Positions 51,399-62,566 are shown, counted from the first letter of the stretch. The stretch: DNA of 64,000 nucleotides from Datnioides undecimradiatus (GCA_008933995.1 WARS01003208.1:498202-562201), one strand, 5' to 3'. Program-made: numbers and translations. Notes: generated by a model from the letters alone, not told the origin.

Positions 51399-51928
51399 TG
51401 TCATGGTTTAGTAAAGTTAGTCATGTTTAGTGTAGTTCAATGTCTGTGTTGTCTTGTGGTTCCCGTTTTATTTTGAAAATACTAACTTCCCTCTCATTTC
51501 AGGTGGCTTGCCCTTCCTCTTGTGTTTCCTGCCGGTCTGATTGTCTTCCCCATCCTGATTGTTTCCCTCTAATCCCAGTGTGTATAAATTGTCCGCGTCT
51601 CCCCTGTCCTGTGCCAGTTCGTCTTGTTCGTGTTACCCACGTTAAGTTGCCTTTGTTGCCAGGTTGTCTTTGTTACTTTGTAGTTTTGTTTGATACTTTG
51701 TTTTCTAGTCTCGTTTCTTGTTTACTCTTCGGAGTGATTTTGAGTTTGATCTTTTGTCTAGGTTTTGTTTTCTTTATGATAGTCTTTTGTTTTCTCCTCG
51801 TGAGAGTGATTTTGAGTTTGAAGAATAGTTTTTGCTTCGTGAGAGTGGTTTTCTGTTTGTACTTTGTATTTAATAAATTCTCTTTATTTTGTACTTTGTT
51901 TGAGTCGTGCATTTGGGTTCATACACCA
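51399..51928 (+). repeat. LTR-like repeat, 3' end missing
   Basis: It starts TGTCATGGTTTAGT and ends tttgggttcatacacca, the same start and end patterns as the solo LTR at 61926-62480, but lacks that copy's last nine bases (cccgttaca). An aataaa lies near its end. A LINE fragment abuts it directly, so the right border was lost. Confidence 0.55.
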
Positions 51929-52700
51929 GTCTTGTCAGCAAGGCTCCGGGTCCTGACAACATACCTGGTTGTGTACTGAGACTGTGCAGAGGAACTCACA
52001 GATGTCTTCACAGACATCTTTAACATCTCACTGAGTCAGGCTGTTGTCCCCATGTGCTTCAAGGCCACCACCATTATTCCGGTAGAGAAGTCGTCTCCCA
52101 TCTGCTTCAATGACTACCATCCAGTTGCACTCACTCCCATCCTCATGAAGTGCTTCGAGGGGCTAGTCACGCAACACATTAAGTCTGCCCCCCCCGTCCC
52201 TGGACCCCTTCCAGTTCGCAGATTGGTCCAACCGCTCGACCGACGATGCCATCTCCACTGTCCTCCACTCAGCCCTCACACACATGGACACAAAGAACTC
52301 ATATGTTAGAATGCTGTTCATAGACTTCAGTTCAGCATTCAACACAATCATCCTCCAACAGCTCATTCACAAACTGGCCCAGCTGGGCCTCAGCACCTCG
52401 CTGTGCAACTGGCTGTTGGACTTCCTGACGGGGAGACCGCAGGCAGTACGGGTTGGCAGTAACACATCCAGCACCATCACTCTGAACGCAGGGGCCCCCC
52501 CAAGGATGTGTGCTGAGCCCCCTCCTCTTCACTCTGCTGACCCACGACTGCACACCAACAGATAGCTCCAACCTCCTCATCATGTTTATGGACGACACGA
52601 CTGTGGTGGGCCTCATCAGCAACGGAGATGAGACAAACTACAGGAGCGAAGTGAGCCGCCTGGCCATATGGTGCAGAGACAACAATCTCTCTTTAATAAG
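51929..52700 (+). pseudogene. Jockey/CR1-type LINE reverse transcriptase, frameshifted
   Basis: Reading across shifts gives SKAPGPDNIPG, then [11 protein letters not shown], then [17 protein letters not shown]. These are followed by [16 protein letters not shown] (first catalytic Asp), [10 protein letters not shown] and LLIMFMDDTTVVGL (FxDD catalytic block). Frame shifts lie in C runs near 52186 and 52495. It has neither endonuclease nor 3' end. Inactive. Confidence 0.85.
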
Positions 52701-52872
52701 GTACATCATGTTTGCAACAGTATAATGTTCAATATCTGCAGAATAATGCAGCAGTCTCAGCTGTAATGAGCAGTAGAAGGTTTAGTTTCTGTCATCAGCT
52801 CAACAAGAGTTTGGATCTTTAAGTTTAGTTCAACACTGAGAGTGGACTGTGATGTCACATGACTGTCACAGT

Positions 52873-52944
52873 GGCTCCATGGTGTAATGGTCAGCACTCT
52901 GGACTCTGAATCCAGTGATCTAAGTTCAAATCTCAGTGGAGCCT
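52873..52944 (+). tRNA. tRNA-Gln (anticodon CTG)
   Basis: The 72-nt cloverleaf has acceptor arms ggctcca/tggagcc, an A box tggtgtaatggtcagca, anticodon stem ctgga/tccag around ct-CTG-aa, and a B box aagttcaaatc. It matches vertebrate tRNA-Gln-CTG closely. The T stem (ctaag/ctcag) has one A-C mismatch, and no run of four T follows closely. It could therefore be a weak or dead copy. It lies between two LINE fragments. Confidence 0.78.
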
Positions 52945-53084
52945 CATTTCCAGTTAAAGTCACTGTTTAGTCAAAGTGTGCACAGTACAATTATTATCAT
53001 TATTGTCCTGCTAACAGCAGCCATAGTTAGGACTCTGCTGCTTTGCAATTCTGTCAGTTTCATCTTTGTGTACACCTGTATCTC

Positions 53085-53378
53085 TGTCTGTGACATGTTG
53101 TATTCTCTCCCTTTCTCTCTCTCCCCTCCTGTCTCTCTCTATCTCTCCCTCTTCCCCCCCAGCCGGTCAAGGCAGATGGCGGTCCACCTAGAGCTGGGAT
53201 CTGCCTGTTAAAAGGAAGTTTTTCCTTGCCACTGTTGCCAAGTGCTTGCTCATGGTGGAACTGTTGGGTGTAATTAATAGTAATGAGTGTGGTCTAGACC
53301 CACTCTGTTTGTATAGCACCCTGAGATAACTTTGGTTGTGAACTGGCACTATATAAATAAAATTTAATTAAATTGAAT
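53085..53378 (+). repeat. L2-type LINE 3' UTR
   Basis: The (TC)-rich stretch, agccggtcaaggcagatggc, tttttccttgccactgttgc and the tail ggcactatataaataaaatt match the 3' UTR of the LINE at 34735-34930. No coding part is present. Confidence 0.85.
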
Positions 53379-54500
53379 CCACATCATAGCTGGGGATTTT
53401 AACCAGGCCAATCTAAAATCTGTCCTGCCCAGATTCCGCAGACCATGTATACACTAATATTAAACACGCATACAAAGCCATACTTCTAATTCACCTAGGC
53501 CAGTCAGACCACCTCTCTCTGCTCCCTACCCCTGCATACACTGCTCTCAGGAGAAGCAGACCGCCACTTCCAAGACAATCACCACATGGCCTGAGGATGC
53601 ACTTTCTCAGCTTCAGGACTGTTTCTCACACACCACAAGTATGGACACAAATGCCTCACTGGCAGAGGAGCTGAACAGCTTCCTTGCCCACTTTGAGGTG
53701 AGGAAACAGCCCATAGCCTCTCCACCTCAACCCCCATCAGGTCCCAACCCCTTGACCCCTTGCCACTGACTGTACAGGAGCAAGAGGTTAGATGAATGCT
53801 CAGGGGGGTAAACCCCAGGACAGCAGCTGGACGGGATGGGGTACCTGGGAAGGTACTCAATGCTTGTGCCAACCAGCTCTCACAAGTCTTCTCTACCATC
53901 TTTAACCTCTCCCTGGCACAGGCCACTGTCCCATCCTGCCTGAAGTCTATCACAATCATTCCAGTGCCAAAAAAATCATCCACAGACAGCCTAAAGGACT
54001 ACCACCCCATAGTACTCCCGCCCATCATCGCCAAGTGCTTGGAGCGGCTGGTCCTGCGACACATCAAATCCTGCCTACCCCCCACCCTCGACCCACACCA
54101 GTTCGCCTACAGAGCGAACCGATCCACTGAAGACGCCATAGCCATAGCCCTTCACACCGCGCTGAGCCACCTTGATCAATGGGAGAGCTACGTCAGGATG
54201 CTCTTCCTTGATTACAGCTCAGCATTCAACACAATTATCCCAGAGATCCTGATCAAAAAACTGTCTCACCTGGGACTCCCTCCAGCCACCTGCTCCTGGG
54301 TCAGTGACTTCCTTATAAACCACCTCATTATGTTTGCCATGCAAATGTCTCCCCTTGATCTTACATTTTATATTTCATATTTTTTATATTTTATATCTTA
54401 TTACACGCACCTTAGAAGAAGGCTGACTGCAATTTTGTTGTACTTGTTTTTTCTTTCTTACTTGTGCGCCGACAATAAAGGGTTTCATTTCAATTTCTCG
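53379..54500 (+). pseudogene. Jockey/CR1-type LINE with endonuclease remnant
   Basis: It begins with IIAGDFNQANLKSV and, after a gap, LGQSDHLSLL, remnants of the APE endonuclease. The frame 53796-54578 then encodes the [58 protein letters not shown] and [18 protein letters not shown]. The RT is cut at about 54320, before the FxDD block. It is followed by a 3' tail containing gcaattttgttgtacttg and gacaataaagggtttcat. The related fragment at 51929 diverges clearly, so they are separate insertions. Confidence 0.85.
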
Positions 54501-54983
54501 AGTCAAGTCCTCTTTCCTGGGCACCCACATCCACACAGTACACACACTACACTCTACAGTGAAAGTTTTTTTGTGTAGTAAAAGTGTTTCAGCACTTCAC
54601 TACATTCCGTCAGTACAATCACACCTGGAAATCCAGATTCTGTAGGAGGACTGGTCGACATCAGGTGGCCCCTCATTTGTTTGGTGTCTCTCTGGTCCCT
54701 GAACCAGCAGGTCTCCAACACAGCAAGCCCCCCCCCCCGAACTTGAGACAGCAGATTAAAGTGCTGATGAGCTGTCACTCTGTACACTGCTTCCACTCAG
54801 CATGAACACCAACAATAGGCTCTTTTGTTGAAACTCTCATTGAAACAGACGTGTTTTCATTCAAATGGACATTTTAATGAGCACTCAGCACTCCTCATGT
54901 CCAGGTGACTTATTGACCTCTGAACAAACAGAGTGATTAGCAGCCATTCCCAGCTTGGCCATATTGTGGGGGATGTCCCATTC

Positions 54984-56702
54984 ACACCTGACCCTGCCTC
55001 GTTTCAATCAGACATGTTGGAGCAACCGCCGTGTTCACAAAAACAATCAGAGGAATAGTTTCACTGACTGGACAAGTTTTAATCTTGGAAGGCGAAATTC
55101 ACAAATACTCAATAAGAACAACAAAACATTAACAACAAAAACCATTTCCAGATTCTTCTCGTTCTTACAAACATCTGCAGCCCTAAAGACAACATTACAC
55201 AACTTGGTACAAGTGTCCCCACAGACTTTTCACAGACTGAGGTAACAGTCTGATTGATGCACCTGAACCTTTCAGGACACATTGAATTTGGTGGACATTG
55301 TATTTCAAAGTGGTGAGTCTCGGACGAGGTTACCCACAGCACGTCCCTCCCACACATGTTAACGTGAACACAGTCCATAAGTTGGCTAAGTCATGTTGCC
55401 GTGTATTACAGCCTGTCCTGGCCAGTCCAGACTGTCCATTTATTCTTTGTCACAACAAGGGCATTGTTGTGACAAAGCATCTTATCATGGTCTGAGTGGG
55501 TCCCCTGGGTTACATCTTGGACCCCTGCATGTTTGGGATGTTGCTCACTGCCAAGTGGTGGCACTGCAGCTCTTCAATCATTCTTTTAGTGAAAACAAAA
55601 GAACAGATTCCTGTGAATATGTTTCAGGCAGAGAAAACAACAACCCATCTTTTAAAAAACCACCAACCAAAAACACCAAAAACAACCAACCACCAACCTG
55701 CTGAGGGGATCTGCGTCTTCCATCATCTGGCGATGGACGGTGTACTGGAACACCCTGTCAGATGCCAGAAGCTCATGGCTCTCTCTCTTTGCCTTCTCCA
55801 CAGCAGCAGAGATGGCACCTGGTGCAGCATTCTTCGTGCAGAACTTGCGCAGATGCACTGGCAGGCTTGCCTGGGTTTTCACGCACACAGGGCACAACAG
55901 GAAAAAGTCTGTTGGGCTGTCTGGGAACAAAGACATTCTTCAGTTCATGGAAAGCTCACACACCAGCAAGAAGTAAATCACTTCTCAAAAAGTACGCAGG
56001 GGGAGAAGCATCTTTCCCCAGAGACACTCTACACATGGAAATATAGCAATGAACATGGATCTGAACTTACTTCCTAGGGGCCATTCTTCAGTGGTGATGA
56101 AGACAGAAGAAAGTTGAGCGGAGAGAAGAAGAGAGTCTGGTACAAAACTAGCAGGAACAAAATCCAGAGCAGTCTCCAGTGACGATGTGAACCCTTTTCT
56201 AGAAGAACAGGAAACAGGTATCTGAGACAATGGGATGGTCCCGCCCACAGACCTGCATCATTAGCATGTGCATACCTGCACACCTGAGAGGGAGTCAACC
56301 TAATGTTCTGAGCTGTGCTCCAACATGAATGAAAGTTTGAATTAAAGTCAAATGTAAGAAAAGGCCAAATGTGACATGATGACGGATAAACAGTGATTCC
56401 TGATGCACTGCTTATTGATATAAGCTGCTGGGACATGTTCAAAGGACTCAGCAGGAAAATGGACTGTTTCTGATTTCTAAAGTCTCTGTTTCACTGTTTG
56501 TGTCTGACTCTCAGTCCATCTGTATGCATAATATGACACATTGTTGTCTGTAAATGTTTTGTTTTTCTTATTGAGGTTTGGTGAATTTCATTTCCAAGAT
56601 TAAAACTTGTCCAGTTAGTGAATGTACTCCTCTGATTGTGTTTGTGAACACGGAGGTTGCTCCAACATGTCTGATGGAAACGAGGCAGGGACAGTGTTTT
56701 TA
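54984..56702. mobile_element. 1.7-kb element with long inverted ends
   Basis: The left arm (54984-55133) and right arm (56545-56702) are reverse complements at close to 90% by eye. Shared blocks include cagacatgttggagcaac, ggacaagttttaatcttgga and aacaaaacatt. The interior has a 13-bp hairpin at 55445-55477 and a zinc-finger-like - strand frame. It may be a foldback-type DNA transposon, or two opposed copies of one repeat. I cannot define a target duplication. Confidence 0.55.
55652..55936 (-). CDS. zinc-finger-like fragment inside the long-inverted-repeat element
   Basis: The frame contains CPVCVKTQASLPVHLRKFC, a CxxC-x10-H-x4-C pattern, followed by a charged helix (AAVEKAKRESHELLASDR). This recalls short zinc-binding modules that recur in many fish repeat-associated proteins, but I cannot name the family. 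It is probably one exon-sized remnant; no catalytic domain is seen. Confidence 0.35.
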   Translation of the reverse strand: MSLFPDSPTDFFLLCPVCVKTQASLPVHLRKFCTKNAAPGAISAAVEKAKRESHELLASDRVFQYTVHRQMMEDADPLSRLVVGCFWCFWLVVF

Positions 56703-56903
56703 ATGTATGAACTACGGCAACATTCCCGTCAGTGAAAAGGTCAATGAACTCTCCCTGATTAGTTGAAATAAATATAATAAGTGAAACACTGAGACACGAA
56801 GACAAAGGACTTCAAATGACAAACATACTGAATGGAGCAAATATGTGCAAATACATGTTCATATGCATATATGCATTGTAAGTTGTATGTGAATATGTAT
56901 GGC

Positions 56904-56956
<53 letters not shown>

Positions 56957-57161
56957 CCCTGTCAAGTACAGCGGTCATTTTGGTTGAGGCTGCTCTTCTT
57001 CTTAAAATAAAATAAAATAAAATAATGTGAAGTTATTTTAATTGTAAATGTTTTTTGATTGTAATATAAAAAATCTAATCTAACTAAACTAAACTATTTT
57101 TCAAATTCTACTACCGAACCCTATTTTATGGCCTATTTTGTTTCCTATTCTAGTTCCTTTT
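56703..57161. other. simple-repeat-rich spacer
   Basis: An (AC)n run (56907-56954) and an (AAAAT)n run (57003-57023). No gene. Confidence 0.7.
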
Positions 57162-57209
57162 GGACTTCCTATTTTGTTTCCTATTGGACTTCCTATTTTG
57201 TTTCCTATT
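57162..57209. repeat. 24-bp tandem repeat, two copies
   Basis: The unit ggacttcctattttgtttcc plus tatt is repeated twice exactly, with degraded half-units on the left from about 57120. Confidence 0.85.
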
Positions 57210-58427
57210 GTAGCTCCTAGTCTTCGGGACTAACACTTGTCCGGAGCGTGCTTCTGCACAATGTGTCACCGTGATTGCTAACACGCCAGCACCAAACTTC
57301 CATCAAGTGATTAAGACTAAACGGTGACAGTTTGATGTTGTCTCTCTGCCCCCTGCTGGTGAAAACTGCATATTCATTCAATGTGTAAAAACCAGTCAAA
57401 CAGTATACCAGAGTTCAATTAAGACAGTGTACCTGCCAAAGATCAGCTGTTGGCTAACATGCCACATGTTGGCATGTCAGCATACTGACACTGCCATTGA
57501 TCTAAAAACAAACAGCCCATTTTCAGAGTCCGTATTGATAGAAATGGACGATGACATCTCAGTGCAGAGTTTTATGGCTTTCAAACGGCACCGACCAGTA
57601 CTTTCCAATGAAAGAATGATTGCGTGCACTGTCAAAGCGGTTGCTCACAGTGACTAACCCAAAGGGAATTGTCACCTGCAGCTTCTCAGCTGCTTTCATC
57701 GAAAAGCTCGAATAGAACCTGACGTCGGTGGTAAAATATTCTCCCGTGCACTGTGCTTCCAGCTATTTTCTCACTACTGAGCCAAGGAGAAGAGTCACGA
57801 GATACGTGCAAATAATCAAATATGTCCAAGGCTCTAGTCTCTTTCAACAAGGCTATGAGCGGCTGAATATTTGTGGAGAGACACTTTGCTGGCTCATGTC
57901 TCTGTTATTAAGCAGCAAAGCCAGCGCTCGTAGTCTTAGAATGGAGACAGAATGGGCCGTTAGAAAAAGACAGCTCCTCTTAAATTGGGGCCGAGCACGT
58001 TTTCACGCAATCGCCCGTGTTTAAATTTCCACAAGTGCTTTTGAAAACAATGTTACTGAGCTCAATGGTCACGGGCCGTTTTCAGCCAGAAACTGTTTGC
58101 TGTTTGTTTCGAGATATACGCACTCCTACGTGGCTAGAAATAGTCAAACTATCTTAATGGAAGAGCTCGAGCTTTTAGGAAATATGTTGACTTTCTTGAT
58201 AAGGCTTGGACGAGAAGAGCCACACCACATACTTATGATATTTGACAGTTACATACAAAGCTGCAGCTGCCACCTTCAGTCTTGAGTTTTATGATTAGGG
58301 AAGTAGCTAAGAATAAGTCAGCAGTAGTCAGGTTCTTCCTGCTCGTTTGTGCCTCGCTTCTTCACCGACTAGTGGTAACTAACTCATTTCATCCCTGCTA
58401 ACTGCTCATGTGTTTGGCACCTTGATG
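57210..58427. other. unassigned region
   Basis: It contains no gene or repeat family that I recognise. Short frames at 57427-57657 and 57728-58024 have no splice or homology support. Confidence 0.45.
57346..57360 (-). promoter_or_regulatory. CTCF-like motif
   Basis: The - strand reads ACCAGCAGGGGGCAG, an exact match to the CTCF core CCASYAGRKGGCR. The same motif is common in some fish repeats, so occupancy is uncertain. Confidence 0.4.
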
Positions 58428-58904
58428 TCAAATGTTTCCAAACCGTGTTGTCAGACTTTGATTTAGACCAAAGTGCAAATGAGAGGCTGAACATTGGGGA
58501 ATCATTTCAGGTGATTTATTATTTATTGATCCAAAAAGACAACAACCACCAAGGCTGTGTGACTGAGGACTGATGACTGTCAAACTACAGTGTGTGTGTG
58601 TGTGTGTGTGTGTGGGGCCACTGACACAGAGGACGCTGATGGTAACAGCGTCCTCTGTGCTGGAGCGGCACTCTTCAACCTCTTGGCTGCTGGGTGTAGA
58701 GGGCGGTGTCAGTGGTCTCGGTGGATGGGCGGGGTCTTCAGACCCTGCTCGGTGCCTGGAAGCAGGTAGGGGACTGAGAGCGGCTCGGCGGTCTGCTGTG
58801 GTGCCAGGGCTTCCTGGGATGATGGCTGGGTGGGCGTCCGCTCTCAGCTGCTCCAGGAAGGTCACAGACCCAGAGGAGTCGTGTCCTGTGAGACAGAAAA
58901 ACAA
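58428..58904 (-). CDS. possible last exon, Pro/Ser-rich, not recognised
   Basis: A plausible acceptor (tttttctgtctcacag) at 58897 opens a frame reading HDSSGSVTFLEQLRADAHPA, then a Pro/Ser/Ala-rich stretch (PLTPPSTPSSQEVEE). It then runs into a (GT)n microsatellite that would be coding as Thr-His. The first 90 residues look plausible; the rest does not. I see no secure upstream partner exon. A - strand stretch at 60001-59888 (EVVVIIADEEEDITVYIC) is the best candidate. Confidence 0.22.
   Translation of the reverse strand: MFFCLTGHDSSGSVTFLEQLRADAHPAIIPGSPGTTADRRAALSPLPASRHRAGSEDPAHPPRPLTPPSTPSSQEVEECRSSTEDAVTISVLCVSGPTHTHTHTHCSLTVISPQSHSLGGCCLFGSINNKSPEMIPQCSASHLHFGLNQSLTTRFGNI
58589..58613. 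repeat. (GT)n microsatellite
   Basis: Uninterrupted GT run inside the low-confidence exon above. Confidence 0.9.
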
Positions 58905-59239
58905 GTCAGGAAGATGTTGTGGACATATACAAGCTTTGCATTATTGGCATGTGGACTGAAGACTGTCACCTCCAATAACACAATGAGAAGAGAAATAGAC
59001 TGAAGAGGCTTCATGTGACTCACACTCACTCACTCACTTATAGTCTCACTGAGGAGTTTACTCCCTGAGCCCACTGAATGAAAGGTGACCAGCGCTCTCC
59101 AGCTGCTCCTGGACTCCTCCGTCCACCTGGTCTGCCCCGAATCTACTCCATCGTCATGGAGATCCCAGATGTGGAGCTTCAGTCTTCCGTGGTCGCTTCA
59201 CGCTGGGAAGTAGACGCCGTGTGTAAAGACAGAAAGTGA

Positions 59240-60640
59240 GAGTGAGTGAAATCAACAATCTCTGAATTAAGCATCTGCACCTGCATAAAGAGGAATAGAC
59301 AACAGTCCAACGGAGAGCAGTTCGTTAGTACCCATATAGTAACTAACTGAGATGAAACATGAAAACAATGTTGTTGTTGATGTGCCTTAGTCTGGAGGAA
59401 CCATCTACACTGACATCAAGACAAGTACAGTGGAACACAGAGGGGTTAATTGTTACTGAATTAGTAAGTACGTTAAGTTAGATGTGGCTATGAAAAAAGT
59501 CATTCATTAATGACTGACATCAATGATAATGTAAGAGTCACTGTTAACATACCTTTGTCTGTTCTAATCATCTACTCTCACACCAAACAAGCGATAAAAG
59601 AACAAGAGTGAAGTTAATATTCAGTGAAATAATAAAGAAGATCTATGAAAAATATAAAATATTCCAAATAAATATACACATAAATATCTGTTAATATGTT
59701 TCATCTCTCTTAACTAACCTCTGGTTTAGTCACCTAGAGCTAAAAGTGCCTAAAGTACAAGCAGGGTAACGTCCTGCCAACAGTGTGTGTGCGTCTGCGT
59801 GTGTGTGTCTCCTTGTGTCAGTGTTGCGTGTCTGCGTGCGTGTGCGTGCGTGCGTGCGTGCGTGCGTGCGTGTGTGTGTGTGTGTGAGCTGTTGATAGTC
59901 AGAACAGATGTAGACTGTGATGTCCTCTTCTTCGTCCGCAATGATCACGACGACTTCAGGGGGGTCATCGTCAGCAGGACGTCCACGGTCCACACCATCT
60001 GAGGGGGAGAAGTTCAAGCACACGTCAAACCTATTTGTCAAATATGAAACCAGCCCGTTTCACTGTGTATTTACACACAGAGATGATGGAGACACACTGG
60101 TCACAGCACTGAGACAAACAGCTCTGTGAAAGCAAGTATAGAAAATACACAAACACTGTAATTCTAAAATAATTCAATACAATTATTTCATAGCACATAT
60201 TCAATTATGATAGTGATAATATATCGAAAACACTGTGAAGCTGCAAATAACAATGTTTGTAAGCAGCAGATGCTCGTGAGCATTTTATGGCTGTTTACGG
60301 GAGTGCGTGCATGTGTGTGAGACATTTACAATTGATCATACGCTATTAGCTTTAACATACAAGTCTTATTCATATGTCTAATTATAGCTGGCATTATAAT
60401 GTGATGTGTTTATATAGAAATAAATATTTGTTTTAATTCATTACAGCAGAGCTGGAAACAGAGCGAGTGAAATCAACAATCTTTGAATTACCGCTGAGTG
60501 AAATGAAGAGCAACGGGAGACTTTAACTTCCAAATATGAGAGCGGCCTGTTTCACTGCGTGTTTACACACAGAGATGATGGAGACACGCTGGCCACAGCG
60601 CAGAGACCAACAGCTCTGTGTCGACAAATAAAGAAACTGT
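59240..60640. repeat. partial duplication, one copy split
   Basis: Two blocks occur twice. The first is gagtgaaatcaacaatct-tgaatta, at about 59245 and 60465. The second is tttacacacagagatgatgg with flanks, at 60068-60128 and 60565-60625. In the right copy they lie about 80 bp apart, in the left copy about 800 bp. The left copy therefore carries a later insertion, and the right copy is the compact unit. Confidence 0.6.
59785..59884. repeat. (GTGC)n/(GT)n microsatellite
   Basis: About 100 bp of gtgc, gcgt and gt units. Thr-His-Ala frames across it are artefacts. Confidence 0.9.
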
Positions 60641-60799
60641 ATCAACACTATCAATGTTACAGAATGACACATAATAATAAATGTAAGAATCACTAAAAGG
60701 CATATATTAAACAATAAGAGTAATAATATGTCTGAAACACTATTTGCCCTCAAATAACTAGGTTTTTAATCATAAGGTGCAGGTGAGTAAGGCTTTGTC

Positions 60800-61230
60800 A
60801 CAGCTTAATGAAGCGCAAGGCGTAGACGCACTCTTTTACGCGCTTTTACGCACGAGTCTGGCCACTTTTCCGTGAGCGATAGTGCCGCAACAGGACAATT
60901 AGACAACAGCGGACGTGAGAAAACGTAGACGAGACTCTGAACATCAGCCAAACGCGAGACGTAACGCGTGCTGCTCCACGTGCGTCAAGAAGCACAAAGA
61001 ATCACGGGAACATTGATTCAATCACGCGCAACGCATGGCACGACTTCTCCAATAAATACAATCATCCACATGCAGACCGAACCGGTCGTTTATAGTTCAC
61101 TATCCGCACACTTTATGAACGTATCATCACCGGGCTCGCGCCGCCACACGTGACATGCAGCACGTAAACTGAGAAGCTGTGACAGAGTCAGCGCGCGCAC
61201 GTGCAGTCGCGGCAACATCAACCATCTACT
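60800..61230. promoter_or_regulatory. CpG-rich block
   Basis: CpG is frequent here (for example gcgcgcacgtgcagtcgcgg, cgtaacgcgtgctg) in a region otherwise poor in CpG. It could be a promoter for a gene to either side, most simply for the exon-like stretches at 58.4-60.0 kb on the - strand. No TATA box or start is evident. Confidence 0.35.
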
Positions 61231-61925
61231 GTGTGTCCAAAATAAAAACGTATATAACCACAATATCCACGGTGTGTGATGACTGAACGCAACAGGTCAG
61301 GCTGGAAAACAAACCCACCCTGGGCCCCACGGACAGAGGACCGTGCGCTGCTTTGAATCCACCTGTGCGTCGAGAGTAGGGTTGCAAAATTCTGGGAATT
61401 TTCAAACTTGGAAACTTTCCATGGGAATTAACAGGAATTTGTAGGAATTTAGTACACTTGAATATCTATGCTATTCCTCAATCACATGCACACATAGTAC
61501 ACTGCTTACTGCAGGGCTATTGAGACCACGCCCCCTACATGCACTGTGCATTCCTCCATCACATGCATAGATGATTTCTAGAATCCTGGACCACACTTTT
61601 GAGCTCAGAGCAGAAGACTATTGAAGCCACACATTTGAGCCTGTGGACTACACAAAGCGAAGTAAGTTTTGATGATATTATGTGGTAATGTGTGGTGTGG
61701 TGTTGTGTATTACTAATGTTTAACTTACAAATATCACATATCAATGCATTCATACAGTAGATACCTAGCTGATAAGGAGATGCCAAATAAGCTATAGCTA
61801 GCATAGCCTCATAGACAGTAAATGAATTTATCTCATCAAGATGCTAGCTACTTCAAATCTGATGCTGTTTTTTTCTGCCTCCTGCAAGATGTTTATCAAT
61901 TGTGAAATATTTTGAAGATCATTCC

Positions 61926-62480
61926 TGTCACAGTTCAGTCATCCAGTTCACTCAGTAGTTTTCCGTTGACCCCGCCTCTGCCCCACTCAGCCTGCCGGCC
62001 ACTCCCGCTTCATCAGTCTGTGCTCACAGCTGCTCCTCATCACATGCGATCAGCCCAGCATATATTCACCAGCTCCACACTCACTCCTTTGCCAGATTGA
62101 TCTTTGCCATGTGAGACTTTCCAGCGTTCTTCTGTTTGATCTCCCGGTACTGACCTTGCCTGCTTCCGACTCTCCTGCTTCGTCCATCCCCTGGTAATAC
62201 GTCTCAGCCTTCTGTCCCTGACCAAGATATCTGCCTTGTTCTCCTGGTTCCTGTGTGCCCGTTCTGGACTGATCTCCCGGTAACAGTGTCCCTGCTGGCT
62301 GCTCCTCTTCGGATTGTTTGCCTGTGTGTTACCGAACCTCTGCCCGCTTTGACCAAGTCACCTGCCGCTGGGTTTTTTTTTAACTGTTTGCCTTGCCACG
62401 TTTTCATTAAACATCAGAAATCTCTTCATTGGTTCTGTGTCCATTTGTGCTGCAATTGGGTTCATACACCACCCGTTACA
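61926..62480. repeat. solo LTR nested in the hAT element
   Basis: A 555-bp block begins TGTCAC and ends GTTACA (TG...CA with inverted ends). It is flanked on both sides by attcc (61921-61925 and 62481-62485), a 5-bp target duplication. There is no internal retroelement sequence, so it is what remains after recombination between two LTRs. Its ends resemble the repeat at 51399. Confidence 0.85.
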
Positions 62481-62566
62481 ATTCCAGTTGTTTAGCAGGC
62501 CTAACTACTTATATATGTTCCTGCCATTGCATTAGTATTCAGACTGTTATTATCTTTTACAGAAAA

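Noticed and set aside
51440-51979. 179-codon + strand frame rich in Phe, Leu and Cys
   Set aside because: It lies within the LTR-like repeat and reads its T-rich sequence. There is no domain and no splice sites.
53100-53160. Pyrimidine tract considered as a splice branch and acceptor region
   Set aside because: It is part of the L2 LINE 3' UTR, also present at 34700.
55496-56077. 193-codon + strand frame in the inverted-repeat element
   Set aside because: It has a low-complexity Asn/Thr/Pro stretch and no motif. The opposite strand carries the zinc-finger-like pattern.
59730-60041. 103-codon - strand frame rich in Thr-His-Ala
   Set aside because: Its second half is the GTGC/GT microsatellite. 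Only the first third could be an exon, and that is noted as low confidence.
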